18,116 bases of DNA from Clostridiales bacterium (GCA_017537905.1 JAFYJX010000046.1:1-18116), one strand, 5' to 3'; shown: positions 1-6,502, counted from the first letter of the stretch. Notes: generated from the letters alone by a model not told the origin. Program-made: numbers and translations.

Positions 1-1
1 C

Positions 2-694
2 GATTTTGCAGGAAAAACGGTAGAAGTGAATTCGCTTAACGAAGCGGTTCACAACTATTGTGCCGCTTATATCACGGACGCTCCTGCTGATTTCGTTGTC
101 ACCACCACTCAGGAAGATATCGATTACGAGCGTTCGCGCGCAGAGATCCCCGGATTGTCTGACGGTTATCTCGAAGAGCTTGCGGTATACCGTAAGATCT
201 CAGAGAAGATGCCTTATTACGACACGATCCTCTTTCATGGATCCGTTGTCGCTGTGGACGGCGTTGCTTATTTATTTACCGCTGCTTCAGGTACAGGAAA
301 ATCTACGCATGTAGCGCTGTGGCGCAAGCTCTTTGGTGAGCGCGCTGTTATGGTCAATGACGACAAGCCGCTGCTTCATATAGGTGATGAGGTCACGGCT
401 TACGGCACGCCTTACGACGGCAAGCATAAGCTGTCGAACAGGATAGCGGTTCCTCTGAAGGCGATATGCATTCTGGAACGCGCTTCTGCTAATTCCATTG
501 TGCCGGTAACAAAATCTGAAGCGTACGCGATGCTGATCCAGCAGGCGTACCGGCCGAACGATGTTTTCGCGCTGCAAAAGACGCTTGAACTGGTTGATAA
601 AATGGCTGATAAGGTTGGGCTCTACAAGCTCTCCTGCAATATGGATATTGAAGCGGCGCAGGTTGCTTACGACGGGATGAACAAGCATGAATAG
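2..694 (+). CDS. HPr-kinase/PEPCK-like P-loop protein (5' end cut by window)
   Basis: The frame is open from the first codon at position 2 with no upstream stop, so the GTG at 26 is probably internal and the true start lies left of the window. A P-loop, ASGTGKST, is encoded at 284-307. It is followed by an NDDKP motif placed like the catalytic Asp region of HPr kinases, and then by a GTPYDGKH stretch. These are hallmarks of the HprK/PEPCK-like fold. The protein lacks the N-terminal domain of true HPr kinase/phosphorylase. Relatives with this fold occur beside peptide-modification genes, and some phosphorylate lasso peptides. The stop overlaps the next ORF by 8 bp, and a signal peptidase and ABC exporter follow. 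I infer a kinase acting on a peptide or protein substrate in the same cassette; the substrate is not visible. Family call is fairly sure, function is not. Confidence 0.75.
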   Translation, partial: DFAGKTVEVNSLNEAVHNYCAAYITDAPADFVVTTTQEDIDYERSRAEIPGLSDGYLEELAVYRKISEKMPYYDTILFHGSVVAVDGVAYLFTAASGTGKSTHVALWRKLFGERAVMVNDDKPLLHIGDEVTAYGTPYDGKHKLSNRIAVPLKAICILERASANSIVPVTKSEAYAMLIQQAYRPNDVFALQKTLELVDKMADKVGLYKLSCNMDIEAAQVAYDGMNKHE

Positions 695-1112
695 TTTTGA
701 AGACGAACTCGAGAAGAGCGGCAAGCTCGTTTATACGACCGTCGGCGTCAGCATGCGGCCCCTGATCAAGCAGGACAGAGACATTTCGATCATCGAAAAG
801 CCGACTGGCCGCCTTAAAAAATTCGACGTTGCTCTGTATAAACGCCCCAACGGCCAGTATGTTCTGCACCGTGTCGTTAAGGTGCTCGAAGACGGCTACG
901 TAATCCTGGGTGATAACTGCGCTGCTAAGGAGTACAACATCAAGGATTCGCAGATCCTGGGCGTTCTCACTTCGCTCGTCCGTGCCGGCAAAGAGATCGA
1001 TCTGAACAGCTTCGGCTACAAGTTCTACGTGCGCGCCAGATACGCCCACTATCCCGTGCGTGTTATAATTTTCAAGACCAAAAGATTTTTAAGAAAACTG
1101 TTAAAGAGATGA
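687..1112 (+). CDS. S24/S26-family signal peptidase, SipW-like
   Basis: A 141-residue protein. The GVSMRP motif (Ser22) matches the nucleophile box of S26 signal peptidases. The LHRVV motif (His61) sits about 40 residues later, the spacing and residue used by the archaeal/ER-type SipW branch, which has a Ser-His pair rather than the bacterial Ser-Lys dyad. GDN (Asp76) is a candidate third catalytic residue. There is no obvious N-terminal membrane anchor and no large periplasmic domain, so it is a minimal form. The C-terminus is very basic (residues 125-141), possibly membrane-associating. The gene overlaps the kinase-like gene by 8 bp and the ABC transporter by ATGA. The likely job is leader removal from an exported peptide of the same cassette, which is inference from context. 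A LexA-like S24 role is less likely because no DNA-binding domain is present. Confidence 0.8.
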   Translation: MNSFEDELEKSGKLVYTTVGVSMRPLIKQDRDISIIEKPTGRLKKFDVALYKRPNGQYVLHRVVKVLEDGYVILGDNCAAKEYNIKDSQILGVLTSLVRAGKEIDLNSFGYKFYVRARYAHYPVRVIIFKTKRFLRKLLKR

Positions 1113-2797
1113 ACGACAGCGCGATCAAATGGCTATATAAAGTTCCTGCGGGAAAGAAGCTCTACATTCTCGCATTGACGATCGTCCAGTGCTTAAGCGG
1201 CGCGAGCGGTGTTCTGTACGCGGTCTTCCTCCGCGACATCGTCAACAGCGCCGTCGACAAGGACATGGACGGCTTCATCCGGAGCGCTGTCTATATCATC
1301 ATTCTCATATTGTTCCAGCTCACATTGTCGGCCATCACGAGATGGCTCTCGGAACTGTCGCGCTCGACTTTCGAGAACATCTTCAAGGAAAGGCTCATGC
1401 ACAACATCCTTCGAAAGGATTTCGGCCGCGTCAACGCAGTCCACTCCGGCGAGTGGCTGAACCGCCTGACGAGCGACACGACCGTCGTCGCCAACAACTA
1501 CACGGAGATCATTCCAGGCTTTGCGGGCATGGCGGTAAAGATGCTCTCGGCGCTCATCATGCTCGTCGTTCTCGACACGCGCTTTGCCCTGATCGTGATC
1601 CCTCTCGGATTGGTTCTCGCTCTGCTTACTTTCGCGTTCCGTAAGAGCATGAAAAAGTTCCATAAGCGTGTGCAGGAAAAAGACGGCGCGCTGCGTGTGT
1701 TCCTGCAGGAGCGCATCGGAAGCCTTACGGTCATCCGTTCGTTTGCTGCAGAAGAGCAGACTGAAGCGGAAGAGCGTGCAAAGGCCGGTGACCACAAGAA
1801 GGCCAGAATGAAGAGGACCGCGTTCTCCAACGTCTGCAATTTCGGATTCGGCGCCGCCATGAACGGCATGTATATCTTTGGAATTATCTACTGCGCATAC
1901 GGCATCCTGACCGGCACGATCCTGTACGGCACGCTGACCGCGATCGCGCAGCTCATAACTCAGATCCAGACGCCTTTCGCGAACATCACAGGCTACCTGC
2001 CGCGCTGGTATCAGATGCTCGCGAGCGCTGAGCGTCTCATGGAGATCGAAAAGTTCGATGATGACATCGTTGAATCTTCCGAGCCGCGCGAGAAAGTTTG
2101 CGCTTTCTACCGCGATTCATTCGCAGGCATCGGTCTCGACAACGTCTCCTACACATACTATCCTGCATCTAGCAAGGTCGACGGCGTAGTCAAAGACAAC
2201 ATGCCTGTCGCAGTTACTGGTCTGAGCCTCTCGATCGCAAAGGGCGAGTATGTGGCATTCACCGGCCACAGCGGCTGCGGCAAGTCCACGGCGCTGATGC
2301 TCCTCATGGGAATCTATAAACCTGATTCAGGTATGCGCTATGTTTCATTGAAGGACGGCTCGCGCCAGGAGCTCACATCCTCTTGGCACCGCCTGTTCGC
2401 GTACGTGCCCCAGGGCAACAAGCTCATGAGCGGCACCGTCCGCGAGATAGTCAGCTTTGCGGACAAGACTTCTTCTGCTGACGATGCGCGCATAAATGAA
2501 GCGCTGAAGATCGCCTGCGCGGATTCCTTTATTTCCGAACTCGACAACGGCATCGATACCGTGCTCGGCGAACGCGGAACGGGCCTGTCCGAAGGCCAGA
2601 TGCAGAGGATCGCGATCGCGCGTGCCATCTTCTCGGAGTCTCCCATTCTGGTTCTCGATGAAGCAACGAGCGCTTTGGATGACGCGACTGAGAAGCAGCT
2701 CCTGGAAAACTTGCGCGCACTGACGGACAAAACGGTCATTATCGTAACGCACCGCGCCGCCGCGCTGGACATCTGCGACAGGAAAGTAGAGTTCTGA
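1109..2797 (+). CDS. ABC transporter, fused permease and ATPase (exporter type)
   Basis: 562 residues in the usual half-transporter exporter layout. A hydrophobic transmembrane domain spans roughly residues 15-300, followed by the nucleotide-binding domain. Visible motifs are Walker A GHSGCGKST (386-394), signature LSEGQ (493-497), Walker B ILVLDEATSAL (513-523) and H-loop VTHR (546-549). There is no N-terminal C39 peptidase domain, so leader cleavage would fall to the separate S26-like peptidase encoded just upstream. The start overlaps that gene's stop by ATGA, implying translational coupling. It would act as a homodimer in the cytoplasmic membrane, exporting a peptide or lipid-like substrate that cannot be named from sequence. 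The last 14 codons, including the stop, are duplicated directly downstream. Confidence 0.9.
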   Translation: MNDSAIKWLYKVPAGKKLYILALTIVQCLSGASGVLYAVFLRDIVNSAVDKDMDGFIRSAVYIIILILFQLTLSAITRWLSELSRSTFENIFKERLMHNILRKDFGRVNAVHSGEWLNRLTSDTTVVANNYTEIIPGFAGMAVKMLSALIMLVVLDTRFALIVIPLGLVLALLTFAFRKSMKKFHKRVQEKDGALRVFLQERIGSLTVIRSFAAEEQTEAEERAKAGDHKKARMKRTAFSNVCNFGFGAAMNGMYIFGIIYCAYGILTGTILYGTLTAIAQLITQIQTPFANITGYLPRWYQMLASAERLMEIEKFDDDIVESSEPREKVCAFYRDSFAGIGLDNVSYTYYPASSKVDGVVKDNMPVAVTGLSLSIAKGEYVAFTGHSGCGKSTALMLLMGIYKPDSGMRYVSLKDGSRQELTSSWHRLFAYVPQGNKLMSGTVREIVSFADKTSSADDARINEALKIACADSFISELDNGIDTVLGERGTGLSEGQMQRIAIARAIFSESPILVLDEATSALDDATEKQLLENLRALTDKTVIIVTHRAAALDICDRKVEF

Positions 2798-2839
2798 GCC
2801 GCTGCACTGGACATCTGCGACAGGAAAGTAGAGTTCTGA
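2756..2839 (+). repeat. Exact-length 42-bp tandem duplication of the ABC gene end
   Basis: Copy 1 (2756-2797) is the last 14 codons of the exporter gene, encoding AAALDICDRKVEF plus TGA. Copy 2 (2798-2839) follows with no gap, stays in frame, and encodes the same 13 residues plus TGA. The copies differ at only two bases, both third positions of alanine codons (GCC/GCT and GCG/GCA). Readthrough of the first TGA would append an exact copy of the C-terminal peptide. Confidence 0.95.
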
Positions 2840-2894
2840 TTCCGGTTCCGGTAATGCGGACTGCACCCAACCTTCAATTAAAAGTACACATTAA

Positions 2895-2925
2895 AAAGCC
2901 CCGTCACGTGAACGGGGCTTTGTTA
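2895..2925. terminator. Bidirectional intrinsic terminator
   Basis: A perfect 10-bp stem (2895-2904 with 2912-2921, GC core GCCCC/GGGGC) encloses a 7-nt loop. On the minus strand the stem runs into a longer T run, so it serves both the ABC operon and the convergent minus-strand gene. Confidence 0.85.
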
Positions 2926-2945
2926 GTGCCAATGTTTTCGAGAAA

Positions 2946-3380
2946 TTACATCTGATCAGCAGGTACGAAAGGCAGTTCGATTACACCGTCATCAGAAGTC
3001 TCAGTAGGCTTCGTCGTAGGCTTTGTTGTAGGCTTTGTAGTAGGTGTAGCCTTAGGAGTATTTGTAGCCTTGTTGCCGCTGCCGGAGCCTGAACCGGAAC
3101 CTGAACCGCTGCCTGAATCATCAGCAGTAGTTGTAGTGGTCGTGGTATCTGTATCAGGTGAAACGATAACTTCGCCTTCGTCAGTAGTGACCGTGGGCTC
3201 TGTCTCTGATTCCGTTGCTGTAGTTGTCGTAGCTGCAGTAGTTGTTGTAGTAGGGGTGGTGTCAGTCGGCACCATAGCCTGGTTGTTATTGCAGCCGCGG
3301 ACGATCAGCGCTACTACGAGAACAAGAACGAGAACGCCGGCAAGAACTGAAAGTAAAATTGTAACTTGTTTTTTATCCAT
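2946..3380 (-). CDS. Membrane-anchored Thr-rich / Gly-Ser-repeat protein of unknown function
   Basis: 144 residues. A short charged start (MDKKQ) leads into one hydrophobic segment (about residues 6-28, rich in Val/Leu), then RGCNNN. The rest is low complexity: Thr runs with scattered Glu/Asp, a (Gly-Ser)n run of about 8 dipeptides, then Thr-Lys-Pro repeats, ending in a short mixed tail, DDGVIELPFVPADQM. The Cys after the hydrophobic segment is preceded by Val-Arg-Gly, and Arg is not accepted in a lipobox, so a plain transmembrane anchor is more likely than a lipoprotein. Such Thr/Ser linkers usually span the cell wall, yet no folded domain follows. A surface spacer or a truncated surface protein are both possible. 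I recognise no family. It is convergent with the ABC operon and divergent from the 43-codon ORF. Confidence 0.65.
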   Translation of the reverse strand: MDKKQVTILLSVLAGVLVLVLVVALIVRGCNNNQAMVPTDTTPTTTTTAATTTTATESETEPTVTTDEGEVIVSPDTDTTTTTTTADDSGSGSGSGSGSGSGNKATNTPKATPTTKPTTKPTTKPTETSDDGVIELPFVPADQM

Positions 3381-3386
3381 GAGTTG

Positions 3387-3415
3387 ATAATACCCTTAAA
3401 GTCGATTTACTGCAA
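3387..3415 (-). promoter_or_regulatory. Candidate promoter abutting the start codon of the Thr-rich protein
   Basis: On the minus strand TTGCAG (3410-3415), a 17-bp spacer and TATTAT (3387-3392) lie so that the start site would fall at or within a base or two of the ATG at 3380. If used, the mRNA would be nearly leaderless. An AAGGG lies in the spacer, 12 nt before the ATG, so an upstream promoter with normal initiation is the alternative. Confidence 0.3.
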
Positions 3416-3442
3416 ATCATTGCGGCATCAATTATGTGATGT

Positions 3443-3455
3443 TTTCGTTACGAAA
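3443..3455. promoter_or_regulatory. 13-bp palindrome between divergent genes
   Basis: TTTCGT-T-ACGAAA is a perfect odd palindrome in the AT-rich gap between the Thr-rich gene and the 43-codon ORF. It could be an operator for either. There is no direct evidence of binding. Confidence 0.3.
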
Positions 3456-3526
3456 TAAAATGTAATAAAAATTTTCGAACAAGTAGTAGTAGAATACGGG
3501 AAATAACTTAATAAGGTGTTTCGGTT

Positions 3527-3658
3527 ATGGAAGATTCTTACGATCACAGCAATGACAGCGAGCTGAGCAACACCACAATGCTCGAGTCTCTCTACGAAGA
3601 AGCCGAACTCGACAGAGTCGACTATGAGAACTTCTTAGAGGAGATCAGAGTCAGCTGA
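3527..3658 (+). CDS. Small acidic protein, 43 residues, unknown
   Basis: ATG at 3527 and TGA at 3656-3658 give a 43-residue protein beginning MEDSYDHSNDSELSN and ending FLEEIRVS. An AAGGTG ribosome site lies 8 nt before the ATG and an intrinsic terminator starts 53 nt after the stop, so the unit has the form of a small monocistronic gene. The protein is strongly acidic (many Glu/Asp, very few basic residues) and its second half (about 18-42) could form one amphipathic helix. There is no signal peptide or Cys pair. A TAGAAT (3490-3495) could be its -10, but no good -35 is seen. The family is not recognised; roles such as a small regulator or an anti-nuclease/antitoxin-like partner are only guesses. 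Confidence 0.5.
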   Translation: MEDSYDHSNDSELSNTTMLESLYEEAELDRVDYENFLEEIRVS

Positions 3659-3710
3659 TAAGGCTGAAGTGGCTGGTTAACTCCGGCGTTCGCGGTAACT
3701 TTGAAGCATA

Positions 3711-3732
3711 AGGGGCAAGTGCCCCTATTTTT
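3711..3732 (+). terminator. Intrinsic terminator after the 43-codon ORF, with a competing arm
   Basis: AGGGGC (3711-3716), a 4-nt loop and GCCCCT (3721-3726) are followed by ATTTTT. The same GCCCCTA arm can instead pair with TAGGGGC at 3744-3750, so two mutually exclusive hairpins are possible. Confidence 0.65.
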
Positions 3733-3750
3733 ATGGGTATTTTTAGGGGC

Positions 3751-3797
3751 GGGGACGTGATTTTGAGTCGGCGGGCGGCCGCGGGGGACGGGATTTT
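3751..3797. repeat. Pair of 14-bp direct repeats in non-coding DNA
   Basis: GGGGACGTGATTTT (3751-3764) and GGGGACGGGATTTT (3784-3797) match at 13 of 14 positions, 33 bp apart, flanking a very GC-rich patch (3771-3788). They belong to the repeat-dense gap 3659-3949, in which no credible gene is seen. Confidence 0.55.
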
Positions 3798-3821
3798 CGA
3801 AGGCTGGAAAAAGTGTACAGT

Positions 3822-3922
3822 TTTTTGTCTATGTGTTTTGGCTTTTCGCCTAGACAAAAAGCTGGAATTATAGAAATTCCATGTTTTTGTCTATGTGTTT
3901 TTTGGTTTTAGCTAGACAAAAA
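3822..3922. repeat. Two tandem copies of an inverted-repeat unit
   Basis: Each unit has perfect 10-bp arms TTTTTGTCTA and TAGACAAAAA around a 19-nt centre: arms 3822-3831/3851-3860 and 3884-3893/3913-3922, a 62-bp period. The centres are related (both begin TGTGTTTT and contain GG.TTTT). Between the units lies a further short inverted repeat, GGAATT/AATTCC (3864-3880). The units sit just beyond the 3' end of the nuclease-like gene. Confidence 0.85.
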
Positions 3923-3949
3923 GTTGGACATGCAATTTTGGTTCCGTTT

Positions 3950-4738
3950 TTAGCTGTTCGCATCCAAAGCAAATAAAGAATTGTATATTACTGTATTTAA
4001 CTTAGTGTGAAGACTCCTTATATCAAAAGGAACATCCGGAGTATCGTAAGTGCACAGAAGATCCAGCCCCGGAAGTAGACCCGCTCCTGAATAATTATTG
4101 TATGTAGTTGCGGTTTTGCGTGTGTAATCAACTGAGTATTTTATTCCAAAGTGTTCATGGAACTTACATTGATTCAATTCTTTTATCAGGATTACAAAAT
4201 CAGTATAAATAGGGCGATTTAATCCTCTTAGCCATATCTCGGGTTCATATTTGAACGGTATGTTTTGTTCTGTATAGAACCTTGCAATATCAGCTTCAGC
4301 TGCTGACCTGTAATATGTTCCATTATAAAAACAAGTTTTGTGTTCGGGATAGAACGGGTTAGAATCGTGTTTAAGACTTTCAAAAAACTTGCTGTTCATG
4401 ACAGCGGATTCACTATCGCTTAAGTATATCTTTCTAATCTTTTGTGCGGGCTTTAAATCTTCTGGTGGTACGCTTCTGTATGTCGAATACCATAGCCCTT
4501 CATATTTTGTGAGGTCACTAAGCAATTGTTCACGCATTTTAAAGCAGGCGAAAAGTTCTTGCCCGATTTTAGTTTCAAAAGAGTATATATGCGAGTTATT
4601 AACTAACACCGTTTTTTTAACCCCTCTAACTGATCTCTGTGTTACCACCACTTCCGGCAGCTCGGCAAGCCTTTGCTTGCAGTAGTTGATCTTAAGGGCG
4701 AGGTATTCTTTGGGAATGTAGGGTTCGAGAATCGTCAT
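3950..4738 (-). CDS. PD-(D/E)XK-like nuclease candidate, 262 residues
   Basis: The start is placed at the ATG complementary to 4736-4738 (MTILEPYIPKEY) because GGAGGA stands 8 nt before it. An in-frame ATG at 4843 would add 35 unconvincing residues and would lie upstream of the likely promoter. The N-terminal half is charged and probably helical. The C-terminal half carries the sequence YRSAAEADIARFYTEQNIPF, then IYTDFVIL, then KFHEHFG. The order Glu ... Asp ... Glu-His resembles the PD-(D/E)XK nuclease core, with the last Lys replaced by His. Its base composition is visibly more AT-rich than the neighbouring genes, and repeats lie on both sides, suggesting acquisition by transfer. It stands alone, divergent from the polyphosphate gene. 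The substrate and any link to defence or mobility are unknown. The nuclease assignment is by motif only. Confidence 0.65.
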   Translation of the reverse strand: MTILEPYIPKEYLALKINYCKQRLAELPEVVVTQRSVRGVKKTVLVNNSHIYSFETKIGQELFACFKMREQLLSDLTKYEGLWYSTYRSVPPEDLKPAQKIRKIYLSDSESAVMNSKFFESLKHDSNPFYPEHKTCFYNGTYYRSAAEADIARFYTEQNIPFKYEPEIWLRGLNRPIYTDFVILIKELNQCKFHEHFGIKYSVDYTRKTATTYNNYSGAGLLPGLDLLCTYDTPDVPFDIRSLHTKLNTVIYNSLFALDANS

Positions 4739-4787
4739 GGGCTGAGTCCTCCGGGCGGGGTGAGAGTATAAGGAAGCTGGTTCCCTG

Positions 4788-4844
4788 ATTATAAGTGGAG
4801 GGCTTGTCGGTTTTACCATACAAATGCCGACAAAAACCGACAAA
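4788..4844 (-). promoter_or_regulatory. Promoter and phased repeat operator of the nuclease-like gene
   Basis: On the minus strand a perfect TATAAT lies at 4788-4793, giving a 5' leader of about 43 nt. Immediately upstream stand three repeats with a 10-bp period: TTTGTCGG (4837-4844), TTTGTCGG (4827-4834) and TTTGTATG (4817-4824). An inverted copy, TTGTCGGTTTT on the plus strand (4804-4814), forms perfect 11-bp arms with 4833-4843. No consensus -35 is seen; the repeats occupy that position, as a regulator-dependent or autoregulated promoter would show. Confidence 0.55.
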
Positions 4845-5014
4845 GGAATGTGAGCGCTTTTTCTTAATTAGTTATTACCTATATCAACTGCACAATCGCC
4901 TGAGGCGAAAATAATGCAAATACCGACTTACATATCGGCTCCGGAGTTCTCATAATTGAAGTGTAAGGAAAATTTTAGGTGGCCGGTCAGACTGCCGGGG
5001 ATCGGAGGATTCTT

Positions 5015-6502
5015 ATGCTTAAGGATTTTGTTAAGGCGGCTAAGCCTGAAGACGAAGAGTTTGCCAAGAGATTAGAGGATGAGAGGGCCAAGCTTTTCGC
5101 GGCTCAGATGAAGATAAAGGAAGCAGGACTCCCCGTAATGGTTATTTTCGAGGGGTGGGGCGCAGCTGGAAAAGGCAGCGTCTTAGGAAAGATCATTAAG
5201 AATATCGACCCGAGATTTTTCAGGGTCAAGACTTTCCCGAAGCCGACGAAGGAGGAGCTCAGGTATCCGTTCCTGTACCGCTACATGAAGGAGATTCCGG
5301 AGAAGGGCAAGTTCGCGTTCTACGATACTTTCTGGATGGAGGAGATCACGGACGCGAGGGTCGAGGATTATCTCGATGATGACGAGTATGAGGAGATGAT
5401 CGATTCGATCAACAAGACGGAGAGGACGCTTGTCGACAACGGTTATCTTGTCATGAAGTTCTTCTTCCATATCAGCAAGAAGGAGCAGAAGGAGCGCCTC
5501 GAAAAGCTCCTGGACGACAAGGATACGAAGTGGCGTGTCGATAAGGGCGACCTGTACGAGAATAAGCACTACGACGACTGCATGGAGGTTTACGACCAGT
5601 ACCTGAAGGATACCAACAATCCGACTGCGCCATGGTACATCATCGACAGTAAGGATAAGAAGTTCGCTGAGCTCCAGGTCTTGGAGTTCCTGAACCAGGG
5701 AATCGAGACGGCGCTGAAGAACCAGAATACGGCGGCGCCGATCCTGCAGAATGTTTTCCCGCTGAAAAAGACCCCGCTCCTTAAGGAGATCGAGCTTAAG
5801 GATAAGACGCTTACGGACGAGGAGTATGAAGAAAAGCTCGACAAGCTCCAGGATGAACTAAGAGACCTGCACAACAAGCTCTACAGGAAGAAGATCCCGG
5901 TCATCATATGCTACGAGGGATGGGACGCTGCAGGCAAGGGCGGCAACATCAAGCGCATCACGGGCGCTTTAGATCCGAGAGGATTCGAGGTGCTTCCGAT
6001 CGCGAGCCCTGAGCCGCACGAAAAGAACAGGCACTTCCTGTGGCGTTTCTGGACGAGGCTCCCGAGGACCGGCCACATTGCGATCTTCGACCGCACATGG
6101 TACGGCAGGGTCATGGTCGAGCGTATCGAAGGATTCTGTTCTGAGAACGACTGGCAGCGCGCTTATAACGAGATCAACGAGTTCGAAAAAGAGCTCACCG
6201 ATTGGGGCGCGGTCGTCATCAAGTTCTGGGTGCAGATCAACAAGAGAACGCAGCTTAAGCGCTTCAAGGAGCGCCAGGCAAATCCCGAGAAGCAGTGGAA
6301 GATCACTGATGAGGACTGGCGCAACCGCGAGAAGTGGGACAAGTACGAGACGGCGATAGATGAGATGATCAAGAAGACGTCGACCGAGTTCGCGCCGTGG
6401 TACATTCTGGAGTCCGTCGATAAGAAGTATGCGCGCATTAAGGCGCTCGAGATCGTTATCGACAGGATCAAGGAAGTGTGCGAGAAGGGCAGCAAGGACT
6501 GA
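5015..6502 (+). CDS. pap: Polyphosphate:AMP phosphotransferase (two-domain PPK2 family)
   Basis: Start chosen at ATG 5015 because GGAGG lies 6 nt upstream; an in-frame GTG at 4979 has no comparable site. The 495-residue product matches the usual length of two-domain PPK2 enzymes, which transfer phosphate from polyphosphate to AMP to make ADP in the cytoplasm. Domain 1 has the Walker A-like loop EGWGAAGKGS (46-55), but its Walker B region reads FYDTFWMEE (about 102-110) instead of FDRSWYGR. Domain 2 has EGWDAAGKGG (301-310) and an intact FDRTWYGR (358-365). In characterised relatives the C-terminal half carries the activity, and the degenerate first half fits that. The unit is monocistronic, ended by the hairpin at 6542. 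A CATAAT at 4951-4956 with TTACAT 17 bp upstream is a weak promoter candidate. Confidence 0.93.
   Translation: MLKDFVKAAKPEDEEFAKRLEDERAKLFAAQMKIKEAGLPVMVIFEGWGAAGKGSVLGKIIKNIDPRFFRVKTFPKPTKEELRYPFLYRYMKEIPEKGKFAFYDTFWMEEITDARVEDYLDDDEYEEMIDSINKTERTLVDNGYLVMKFFFHISKKEQKERLEKLLDDKDTKWRVDKGDLYENKHYDDCMEVYDQYLKDTNNPTAPWYIIDSKDKKFAELQVLEFLNQGIETALKNQNTAAPILQNVFPLKKTPLLKEIELKDKTLTDEEYEEKLDKLQDELRDLHNKLYRKKIPVIICYEGWDAAGKGGNIKRITGALDPRGFEVLPIASPEPHEKNRHFLWRFWTRLPRTGHIAIFDRTWYGRVMVERIEGFCSENDWQRAYNEINEFEKELTDWGAVVIKFWVQINKRTQLKRFKERQANPEKQWKITDEDWRNREKWDKYETAIDEMIKKTSTEFAPWYILESVDKKYARIKALEIVIDRIKEVCEKGSKD

Noticed and set aside
2338..2877. Minus-strand open frames of about 175 codons opposite the exporter's ATPase domain
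   Set aside because: They are antisense to conserved ABC motifs, lack ribosome sites, and merely reflect the codon bias and the 42-bp duplication.
3293..3300. Lipobox in the Thr-rich protein (Val-Arg-Gly-Cys)
   Set aside because: Arg at -2 is not compatible with signal peptidase II recognition; a transmembrane anchor fits better.
3070..3387. Plus-strand Val-rich open frame opposite the Thr-rich gene
   Set aside because: Thr/Ser codon repeats read backwards give Val and Pro/Glu runs; the minus-strand frame has the membrane anchor.
3822..3922. CRISPR array
   Set aside because: Only two units, each an inverted repeat with similar rather than unique centres, and no cas gene in the window.
4739..4843. 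Longer N-terminus for the nuclease-like gene, starting at the ATG complementary to 4841-4843
   Set aside because: It has no ribosome site and would place the start upstream of the TATAAT at 4788; the ATG at 4738 has GGAGGA at ideal spacing.
3711..4850. Insertion sequence or transposon
   Set aside because: No transposase motif, no terminal inverted repeats matching at both ends and no target-site duplication could be found; the shared GACAAAAA core alone is too short.
4979..5014. GTG start for the polyphosphate phosphotransferase
   Set aside because: The ATG at 5015 has GGAGG 6 nt upstream and gives the usual family length; the 12 extra residues are unlike the family.
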